The notes under the pieces are model-generated. The model was not told the DNA's origin. It ran no database searches and worked only from the letters and a program-made list of their open reading frames with translations. A stretch of 29,861 nucleotides of DNA from Heterostelium multicystogenum (lineage: Eukaryota > Evosea > Eumycetozoa > Acytosteliales > Acytosteliaceae). The stretch lies in contig RCNN01000276.1 of NCBI GenBank assembly GCA_003667245.1, forward strand, positions 1-29,861. The letters are read 5' to 3'. Below are positions 21,550-29,861 of the stretch, piece by piece. Each line of letters starts with the position of its first letter. The first letter of the stretch is position 1. The position numbers and the translations under genes were made by a program.

Positions 21550-22988
21550 ATGGAAATAGAGACATTGGCAGCGACACAGAATAGAGTGCATTATATATCA
21601 CAGAAGGCTGGTCGTTTGCGTTGCTTCAATAAATCATATCACAATGACTATGTTTTGTTTGCAACCGGATCCAATCAAAGTGTAAGATAGGTTAGAATGA
21701 TAGTTTGACACACTCAACAGGAGTTGATACTAATGGTTGGTCGGGTTGACGACGCTTAACTTGTTTACAGAACAATAGAGTCTCACTGTGGGGAGTCGAT
21801 ATTAAAGGCACAAATAGAGGAGCCAGAGGAAATTACATACTTTGGCAAATGGATCGGGTGTCATCAGTGATTTGAGATTCGTCGAGATGCGATCGTCGCC
21901 AACCATCGTCGCTTCTGACTCTAAGGGTTCACTTACCATTGCAAAGGTGAATGATATCCCATCGAAATACACTGAGGTTCAACACAGAGGAAGCAGAGCG
22001 CCATCTGCATCAAAGGATACATCGGCACCCTCTTGCAGACTGGAGAAAGCAAAGAGATGGGAAAGCTTACACAACGGTGGAATCACCGCACTCGATACCA
22101 CCTTTGACAACGAATATATTGCCACAGTCGGAAGCGATGGTGTATTAAACGTACTCTCATTGACTCACCAATACCAATTTACACCAACAGTATGTTGAAC
22201 ATCGGACAACAACAACAAGACAAGACAAACCAAGAAAGAACTTGAACTTGACTAACCCATGATGAATCTTCTAATATATACTATAGAAAAGATAGATGGA
22301 TTGTCTGTAAATGCAGTAAGATTCATGACAAGCAATGAGATTATCACATCCGGTGTCAACTCTGTGTTAAAGTTTTGGGATATTAGAAGTAGCACGAATC
22401 AACCAATAACAACTATCAAGCAGTAAGTAGTTGTTGGTTAACCAATTGATGAAGTTGATGGTATTAATATTGTTTTGGCGTGCACATATATAGAGTACAA
22501 CAGACACAAACATCACCAACACATTGTATAGCAGTACACCATGATCAAGCACATATCATTGCAGCGGGAAATGCAGATGGTTACGTTTCATTGTTTGATT
22601 TCAGAAATTCATTTGCAATCGATCAGAATCAAAGTCACAGATCACATGGTGAGTAGCAAAGTTGAGAGCTTAGATGTAAACATTACTAATTCTCATGATG
22701 ATTCACCATCATCATTATATAGTTTGGGAAGTAGAGTTTAGTAAATCTAAATCAAATCAATTATATTCATGTTCTCAAGATGGATCGGTTTATTTATATG
22801 ATTACAACAGAGACAACAATATGACATCAACCAATATATTCGATCTTTACGACAAGGCAGTTACACCTGTTATAGCATCTGGACTGACAGCATCATCGAT
22901 TGATTCATTTGACATCAGTTCGCATCACCAATCACTGTTTTGTGTTGGTTCATCTCAGAGTTTGGTAATAAAATCACTTATCCACTAA
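21550..22988 (+). CDS. NUP43: Nucleoporin Nup43 (WD40 beta-propeller, Nup107-160 Y-complex)
   Basis: Exons 21550-21681, 21771-22189, 22287-22422, 22494-22648 and 22723-22988; about 368 residues, near the roughly 380 of human NUP43. WD40-like blades are visible: RVSLWGVD, GGITALDTTFDNEYIATVGSDG, VNAVRFMTSNEIITSGVNSVLKFWDIR (read in parts), IIAAGNADGYVSLFDFRNS, VWEVEFSKSKSNQLYSCSQDG. The VWEVEF blade and the C-terminal strand after a Ser/Asp spacer (LDVLG-like DSFDISSH) fit Nup43 better than other WD40 proteins. Nup43 is a peripheral subunit of the Y-shaped nuclear pore coat. Frame slips: between 21825 and 21845 (AAA and TTT runs; two overcalls restore the frame) and at the exon 3 start (22287, an A-run). 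The last two introns and exons are in phase without correction. Confidence 0.82.
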
Positions 22989-23151
22989 GCATGGGATAAG
23001 GGATTCATTCATTCATTGAGTGTCACATCTAATAATGTGGATAGTAAGGATGGCCATCCATCCTTTATATTTATTAGCATTGGCAATTAGTTATAATTCC
23101 TTGGGGATAGATTAACAATTGAATTTGCGCTAAATCTTAATTGTTCATGGG
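22989..23151. other. 3'-3' spacer between NUP43 and the BORCS5-TBC gene
   Basis: Spacer of 163 bp between converging genes. Includes TTCATTCATTCATT near 23005-23020. No gene seen. Confidence 0.5.
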
Positions 23152-25470
23152 CTATATCATTGTTTGGTTGTATTCTTCCTCTTCTTCATAGTCATAAGAT
23201 GATAGAACTTCAGGTGATAGGTTGTCAGGTGTGTTGGCGGTATGTTTCAAGTCGAATGATTGATAGTTGTAGGTTGTGTTTTTGTTTTCAATGGGTGGCT
23301 GTTCAATGGATTGCAGCTCCATGTCGTCTGCAAGGACTCTTTCGATGTCCATGTATATCTGTGAGCAGTAGGCGATGTTGATGTTATCGATTGACCTAAA
23401 CAGACCGTCGGCGTCGAGGTCGCTTGGCAGATTCGCCAGGAAATTCTTACAAAACTCAAGAGAGCCCTCCTCCAGCTGCTTCTTGTAGTGGAAGAGGATA
23501 CCGAGTGCTGTGACAAAGAGGAAGAGGTTGCCTTCGATGATGAAGCAGTCCCACACACGGATGCACACTGGCAGCGGCAGTGACTGGCAGAATACGGTCA
23601 TCCACCACTGGATGAGATAGTGGTGTGGCAGCATTTGGAGCTCCTGGAAGTGCTCGGCCAGCTTGGGCATGTTCTGCTGCAGCATCTTCTCGAAGGCATT
23701 CATGTAGTTGTCGACTTCTTTCATCTTGAGCTGGTAGAGCGACTGAAGGAATCGATTGTCCAGTAGATTGCATATAGAGACGAACGATTGGTATTCGTCC
23801 ATGTGTAAAAGGAGCATTGCAGCAAGATATGACATGCCCTGCACATAGCCAAGGTTTGGCGCCATGGTGACATATCCTTGAGGATGCGCTGTAGTTGCTT
23901 TCTAAATTGTGATGATTCGTGATTCAGCAGTGAGAACGAAGCAAATGTCCTTGGTAGGTCAATGTCGATCATCGAGAAGCTGTAGAGTATCGATTCCTCC
24001 GTTGAGTGGAATCCGTTTGGTGGCGAAGGAGGCGGAGAGTGTGAATTTTGTATTGATGTCGAGATATTGGATGATGTCGAGCCGCCATTATCGATTTGGC
24101 TGCTGCTGCTGTTGGAGGTTGGTGGCGAGTCTATCAGGCTGAAGTTGGTTTCAATTTTGTCAGCCCATTTCTCAAGATACCTGTGATATACGGATGGCTC
24201 TATATTTAAATGATTTCCAAGGGCAGTCTGCCAAACCAATCCACGAATATCTTTGTCTATGCCACGTCTTGTCAGTTCCTTTACTTTTCCGGTGTGCCGC
24301 ATTGTGGACATCTTTGGCAAGATATCATCGATCCAAACTGCTTTCTTATCATTTACTCTTTGTATCATATTTGTTATTGATTTCAATGAAAGCTAAAACA
24401 TAACAAAGAGAGTTAGAACTCTGGTATTAGGTGAATGAATATATATGAAATGATTTACATTTGATTCTTGTGGCTGAGTATAATTGAAAAATGGCGTTGA
24501 AATAGGTGACTTCTTGAGAGTCTCAGAGAACTCCATGGCTTCTTCTTGTTGTAGATTCTCTGGTAATAGTTTTGTAAGTTTATCTATTGATTGTAGTACA
24601 TTATTCATTGTTTGTTGGGTATCTTTTACATTCTGATTCATTTTATTTACTTTGGACATAAATATAGCATGTTAGTTTATAACGCCGGTGGTAAGTCAAT
24701 TGCTACAAAGAATACAATACATACCATCTGGTAGTGAAGACATTGTCTTTTTGACAATGGTAACATGCTTTATCATGAGTTGATTTGCTTTCGTGCATAG
24801 TACTTCCATTTCCTTAACTTTTCTATTGGTTATTTCCTGCATGAATCGATGATTTACACAGAGTTAGTTAGTCCTCTTTCTGGTTGGCCAATCGGGTGTC
24901 TGTACTCACCTGCTTCTTGTCTAGATCTTTGTTTATCTCTTGTAGATAGGACTTGAATACTGCCATGATACGCGAGATTGAATTGACGTCGAATGTATCA
25001 AAGTCGGTTAGATGTGTACCTGTAAGTTTCTCGAGATAGAGATCGTGCTTGATAGCAGTCGGTATATAAGGAAGCATAACAGGTAGTTTGGACAGCATGA
25101 TCTCCTCTGGTTCCAACTCCACTGGTTGTTCGACTGACTCCACTACTTTGGTGATGGCATTAGCACTACCATTAAGCGAAGAGGCAGAGGTTGATGGTGA
25201 TGTTGGTTTCACGGAAGTAGTTGGTAAAGCAGATTGACTCTGAGGCTTCTCATATCCAAATGAAGTATAAGGAATATCATTATTTAGATAATGACTTATC
25301 TGATCACCTGATGCCATCTTTCCATTATTATCATCTTCATCTGCATTGTTACTACCGCTACTATTCAGAGATGAATACTCAGATATTACATTTTGTTGTT
25401 GTTGCTGCTGTTGTTGTTGCTGTTGCTGTTGCTGTTGCTGCAGTTCATTCTTACTTGGAACCTGACCCAT
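23152..25470 (-). CDS. BORCS5-like N-terminus fused to TBC1D12/14-type Rab-GAP domain
   Basis: Four exons: 25470-24910, 24836-24725, 24649-24459 and 24392-23152, all with clean GT-AG introns in phase; about 701 residues. The protein starts MGQVPSKNELQ, a good N-myristoylation signal (Gly2, Ser6), followed by 16 Gln. Residues around 120-270 resemble BORCS5, the myristoylated subunit of the BORC lysosome-positioning complex: LPVMLPYIP, FDVNSISRIMAVFKSYLQE, then a helix VNKMNQNVKDTQQTMNNVLQ with LTKLLPENL. A TBC domain follows: RGIDKDIRGLVWQ, the Arg-finger motif IDIDLPRTF, and the Gln-finger motif GYVQGMSYLAA. Both catalytic fingers are present, so Rab-GAP activity is expected. C-terminus is acidic. 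A single frame slip lies at about 23870-23882, between the two finger motifs. The joining intron (24393-24458) preserves frame and no start or stop separates the halves. Confidence 0.82.
25393..25440 (-). repeat. Polyglutamine-coding CAA/CAG tract
   Basis: Sixteen Gln codons mixing CAA and CAG lie directly after the N-terminal myristoylation-type sequence of the BORCS5-TBC protein. Amino-acid homorepeats of this kind are typical of dictyostelids. Confidence 0.9.
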
Positions 25471-25953
25471 CGATAATAATATTTTGATTATGTACGTCTA
25501 GGATCAAGACAATACAATACAATACAACACAAGACAAGTATGTGATAGATATGTTATAAAGGCTACAGTTGTGCGATCGATTGCAGTGTATTGCAGCGCA
25601 GTGTGTTTATAATGTATAGGTAGTATGTGATGTGTGGCTGAGAGGTCTGTAGAATGAATGCTATATTACAAGTCAAAACTAACTAAACTATCCAATATTT
25701 AATGATAATGACCCAATAAATATAATATCAAAATATCAAAAATAATGCCAAATTGAACTTTGATTGGAGTGTTCTGCAAAAAAATCAAACCATCAAAAAT
25801 GAATGCAAAGAAATTTGAAAAACGATAAATTTAATTATCGGAGATGAAATTTTAGAATTGGAAGTTCAAATGTTTATTTTGGTTATCATCTTCGAAGGAA
25901 GGAGAATATTATTTGTTTGGCTTGATAGTGGTGGGATGAGTGAAGAGGTGGTA
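25471..25953. promoter_or_regulatory. Upstream region of the BORCS5-TBC gene
   Basis: 483 bp between the BORCS5-TBC start and the stop of the HEPN-motif gene, both on the minus strand. Contains a short AATAC-type repeat (25509-25530). Otherwise AT-rich; no gene or RNA recognised. Confidence 0.5.
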
Positions 25954-28444
25954 TTATGAAGCTTCTTGAAATACTATATGAAATGGAATGGAATGGATGG
26001 GGAATACTTTGGAAATTTGGGGATTAATAAGATATTGATAAGCGGAATCCAGCTCATCTGTCAATATTTTGGCTTGAAGTAGCAGTTCTACAATTTGATA
26101 GGATCTCTTTCCTGTTGGTGTTTGAATGTTGTTGGCATACAAAAAGACATTTTCAATTCTAAACCGGTTAGTTACTTAATGACTGAGATGTTGAAGTAGC
26201 CAAATTTGATTGTAGTTGAAAAGAAATTCCGCTATTTAGATGGAGTTGCAGATTTTGTAACTCACTTTTCAGTTCGCTTAATAAGAATACACAGCACTCA
26301 ATAATAAATTTGGCTTTGGTTTCATGCATATTGAGGATGAAAGCTTGAGATTTAGTAAATGGGGGTCTAGCAGCCTGTTTTCATGCACGATATAGTTTCT
26401 GATAGCCCTAACTCTGAGATCATAATTGGCACCTAAAAGAGCATTATCAGGAAATGAGGAATTGCCTAACTTGTTTCTCAGTGTATCAACTTGTTGTAAA
26501 CATTGTGATATATTGTATTGCAAAGCATTTAAAGTCGTGACTGTCTCAGATGTTGGTCTTCCTAACTTTACCAATTTGCCCAAGTTGTTGCGTTTCCAAC
26601 TTTCGATATCTCCCTCAAGCGCTGAGATACCAGAAGAAATAAGGATATTTTCAATGTCGTTGAGTGCTTCAAGACCAGCAGCCATCCTTTCGGCTGTTGT
26701 TAAAGTGCTTCCATTATGAAAGTCGCCTTTACTATCATAAAATAGGTCCAGGAGTTCTTTCACACCAGGGAATCTTTCCACCCACCTTATTTTAAGTTTG
26801 TCTAAATTTTGTCTTGTCTCGTCTATAACGTTCTTAACCTTCTCCTTTTGGACTTGTTTTTTGAACAAACCTATTAATGATGCTTCCTCTTCACTAGACA
26901 ATGATTCATATCCGAGAAAATAGTCTCGCAATGCTTTAACTGATGCCCTGTTAGAGTCTGTTTTCGACAAATTGCCAGCTTGTGACAAATAGATCTCTGA
27001 TCTTTGGTTAAGTTCTCAGGCATGGTCTTGGTGTTAAAAGTTTCTTGGTATAAATCATTCCATAACAGAGTTGGTTCTCCCCGAAGGAAATTTTATAATA
27101 TAGCTTCATGGTTATATCTTGAAATAACTGAATAAGCTCTCCATATCCAATGCTACTCTTTTCAAAAGCTCTACATTGTTTTGCAGTAGCTCCACTTTCT
27201 TTTTATTCCCTACTTCATCTTGGTGTACTATTGCGTCACGAAGTTTCACAAGGGCTTGTAAAAAATCTTTGTCCGCCACATTGTTAAGAGACAAGTATTT
27301 TCCTGTGCAAAGCTCTCCAATGTTCACCAGTCTGTTTAAAAAAAGCATGTTGTGACGTCTTCTTTGATAGATCAGGCAGTTTGAATAATGAGTCGCCATA
27401 GACTTGTATGTCCAAATAGTGATTCTGAGAGGTGAACAATGTTTCTCTCTCCTTTGTGACCAAAGAATCGTGAGCGCAATTCATCAGTAGTTGAGTGATT
27501 GTCTCTTGATTTAGTATTCTTGTAACGATGGTTCTGATTGCATATAGTTGTAAAGTGTCTATGGATATAGTGTGGTTTGGATCATTTAGTTTTTTCAACA
27601 TTTCTTCTACCAAGTTCAATAGCTGAGGTAGATCGTTTTGCTTGATCCACCAGAACCTTCAACGCCAGCAAACGAACATCTTAGAATACTACGTCTTAAT
27701 TTTACTTCCTTTATAAAATTGGAAATATGGGTGACTACTTCAGGGGTACCTTTTAACATGATAGGCAGTCTGTTCTCAAAATTCATATTATTCAGTACAC
27801 CGGCAAGATGCTCAAAAGTTTCCCAACTAAATGGACTTGGTCCAAGCTTGCTTTTAAATTGGTACCTAAATTCCCCGTAATTTCAGATAAAGTCATCATT
27901 ATCATTGATAATAACTGTATTTGCACATCGACAATCTGGCTTTTATATCTCTGACACAACTGTTGAATCTATCTCTCTACCTGATGATTCAGGAATAAAA
28001 ACATAGCTTTGATATTTAGTTAGAAAAGTCAAACCATCCTTAACTAACTCAAGTCTCTCTCTGTCTTGAACGATATCTTGAAGTACGTCGATAGTGGCTT
28101 TGGCTTTAATGTTTTGGAAAGATTGTTCCAATTCGAAAACTTGATAGGCAAACCCCTTTGTACATCCTAGCTTTAAGAGTTGAAGACTCAAAGTAGTCCA
28201 ATCCTCCATGATGAAGATATTACCAACAATGTGGCCTAAAGTGACCAGAGCTTCTTTTATATCATTATAGTTGATTGTGGATTCTTTATCTAAAAATCTA
28301 CTAAGCAACTCACGTTTGTCCTTTGTGCTAAAAGTATATACTTCGATGAGCTTATATTAAGGTATAAGTAAGATTAAACAAATATTACATTATCTTTTTC
28401 TTAAATATACTTACTGGTTTATTTGTATTAGTATTTCCAGACAT
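25954..28444 (-). CDS. Unrecognised alpha-helical protein with two HEPN-like motifs
   Basis: Exon 1 is 28444-28415 (MSGNTNTNKP), intron 28351-28414, and the rest is a single long exon broken by many one-base slips; about 800 residues. I do not recognise the family. It is rich in predicted helix throughout. Two segments match the HEPN signature R-(N/D)-x3-H. The first, LRDAIVHQDE (motif at 27223-27240), is preceded by LNRLVNIGEL, the helix-turn arrangement seen in HepT/DUF86-type HEPN domains. The second is IRNYIVHENRLLD (26383-26400). HEPN domains are RNA-linked helical bundles, often metal-independent RNases; activity here is only a possibility. Frame slips at about 27960, 27870, 27650, 27338-27344 (A7), 27090, 27000, 26310 and 26160 make exact residues uncertain. 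Two motif hits of the same kind in one protein support a duplicated domain. Confidence 0.6.
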
Positions 28445-28633
28445 TGATAAAATGATAAAATGAAAAGAATGATCCCAGAATAGATTTGAATGCTAAAATA
28501 AACAGAAAAAACTTGAAAATGATTGGAGTTTTTTGCCTTCAGGGAGATTTAGTCCAATTTGATTGAACTTCTATTTTTATTTGAACTTAGCCATTCTGAT
28601 TTAAAGTGAATGCAATCATTGAGAGGTGAGGGT
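28445..28633. promoter_or_regulatory. Upstream region of the HEPN-motif gene
   Basis: About 190 bp between the RPA1-like gene stop and the HEPN-motif gene start, both on the minus strand. Short and AT-rich; it should hold the promoter of the HEPN-motif gene unless the two are co-transcribed. Confidence 0.45.
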
Positions 28634-29861
28634 CTAGGCGATTTGGTAGATATTAGGACAAGATATTGCTTCTACATTAAAGATCGCTGTCTTTTCATTA
28701 TTGTCATTAACTGTTGTTGTGGGGGTGAGAATACCATTAATATTAATATTCTTGCCATCGAGATTGGCAAGTTGTTCAGAGTACAATCTTTCTTTCTCTT
28801 TCTTATGTTCAAGAGGTACTCAAATATTTCTGAACAAAATATATTGCTTATCTATTAAGTTAAACATTAATATTAGTTTACTTTGAAGTTATATAAATGT
28901 ATTATATGAATTCATTTCACTTACCTTTAGGTGAATTGTCCACATTTCAACTTAACCACTAATATCAGTTTACCATGAGTTCACTATCGACTAATCGCCT
29001 ACATTTACCACAAAAGAACTTCTCTTTGTCGTATCCCAGGACTTGATCGCCTTGAATTCGTTAACTACCGCTTGACACTCTAGACAGCCTCTGTAGAGAA
29101 ACTCTGTTTTGTTTGAGTCAATGATGACTCCATCTATATTTACAATTGACTGGTAGTATGGAAGCAAGCCATTGGGCTCATCGATCATCTTGATGAACTC
29201 TTGAGATTGGAGTTGCATAAGCCGGATTACACCAGAGTTTGCAGGCTGATCAGTGTCCATGGAGATGACCGCGTCAGTAAGTTCGAGAGTGTCTGCCTTG
29301 TAGACATTGGAGAATTTGTCCATGGCACAGAGAGGTGTAGCTGGTCTAGGTAGCGAGGGTGGTTGGATAAAGATCTCTTGGAAAACCAAAGAAACACCAT
29401 GCTTAATTTCCTCTAAGTTGATTTGGTCGAGCAGATTTTCCTTTTTCCCAACGATTCCAACAGAATTTAAAATGTTTCAGTAGTATCACCTTTTGAGTTG
29501 TTATTTACAGAGGTGACAAAGATAGTTATCAATTCACCCTCGACATGAACATATTCGACCAGTGCCTGCAGATTGATACGATTCCAGAAATACTGGTCAA
29601 TTGAATCATTCAGTGGCAGTTCAGACAGGGTGTGAATGGTTGTATCGGGCTTATAGATGGTCTCATCCTCAACATAGGGCCGCAGAAGGTAGTTCGAGTC
29701 CTTTCTCACAGAGAGTATCGTATAGTTGAAGGAGTCTGTCATTGGTCGCAGACTTGGTGCAATATAATGGTGGAGGAATGAGCCAAACTCAGAGAGTCGT
29801 GGGCACTCTTATGCTATCTACATATGCAAGATTCGTGAAAATACATTCAGAAAAGAGCGAA
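28634..29861 (-). CDS. RPA1-like OB-fold / zinc-ribbon ssDNA-binding protein (5' partial)
   Basis: The coding frame runs off the end of the window, so the N-terminus is missing. An intron lies at 28852-28924. The clearest part is a split zinc ribbon inside an OB fold: FLYRGCLECQAVV about 29070-29110, then FFCGKCRRLV about 28990-29020, giving C-x2-C...C-x2-C. It is followed by a strand pair and, in the last exon, LANLDGKNININGILTP and NDNNEKTAIFNVEAI. This order matches the C-terminal DBD-C region of RPA70 and its relatives MEIOB and SHLD2. I cannot tell which of these it is. Frame slips near 29815, 29478-29484, 29005 and 28940, and an in-frame TGA near 28826, reduce certainty. Expected role: binding single-stranded DNA in replication, repair or meiotic recombination. 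Confidence 0.5.

Noticed and set aside
24393..24660. BORCS5-like and TBC genes as two neighbours
   Set aside because: A 66-bp GT-AG intron joins them in phase and there is no stop, polyadenylation-type gap or promoter-sized spacer.
1761..29861. Programmed ribosomal frameshifting or wholesale pseudogenisation
   Set aside because: Slips occur at many different runs with no shared slippery site or stop context, and between the slips the motifs and splice sites are intact.
1..29861. tRNA genes, CRISPR arrays and transposon open frames
   Set aside because: No tRNA A/B box pairs, no spaced direct repeats, and no reverse transcriptase, integrase or transposase motifs were seen by eye; a tRNAscan or repeat-library search would be decisive.

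Overview
The window looks like nuclear DNA from a dictyostelid social amoeba. Evidence for this is AT-rich spacers with A/T microsatellites, short introns (mostly 55-80 bp) with GTAAGT/GTATGT donors and TTTAG-like acceptors, closely packed genes on both strands, and Asn-, Gln- and Ser-rich low-complexity runs inside otherwise conserved proteins. Coding regions are less AT-biased than in D. discoideum, so another dictyostelid group is possible, but the species cannot be fixed from this sequence alone.

Layout. 1-1760: non-coding. 1761-8631 (+): type III phosphatidylinositol 4-kinase alpha. 8829-11416 (-): one gene joining leucine-rich repeats to a PP2C phosphatase. 11929-13779 (+): helical-repeat protein, possibly ARID2/RSC9-like. 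14345-15980 (+): RBM45-type protein with three RRMs. 16083-18615 (-): DNA-repair-type protein with a PARP zinc finger, a UDG fold lacking its catalytic motifs, a PNKP/APLF-type FHA domain and a C-terminal PBZ finger. 18915-20541 (-): G3BP-type NTF2+RRM protein. 21550-22988 (+): nucleoporin Nup43. 23152-25470 (-): BORCS5-like N-terminus fused to a TBC Rab-GAP domain. 25954-28444 (-): unrecognised protein with two HEPN-like R-x4-H motifs. 28634-29861 (-): RPA1-like OB-fold/zinc-ribbon protein, cut by the window edge.

Almost every gene is broken by one-base frame slips. Most lie at A, T, C or G runs, and shortening the run by one base restores conserved motifs such as the PI4K DFG, the PP2C motifs, RRM RNP1 and the FHA core. 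This fits homopolymer overcalling in a draft assembly far better than pseudogenes or programmed frameshifting. Gene models below are therefore given as spans with introns and breaks noted.

The genes do not form a single pathway. Themes are phosphoinositide and membrane traffic (PI4K, BORCS5-TBC), RNA granules (RBM45-like, G3BP), and DNA repair or single-stranded DNA (PARP-finger/UDG/FHA/PBZ protein, RPA1-like protein). The strongest candidates for something undescribed are the zf-PARP/pseudo-UDG/FHA/PBZ protein, the BORCS5-TBC fusion and the double-HEPN protein.
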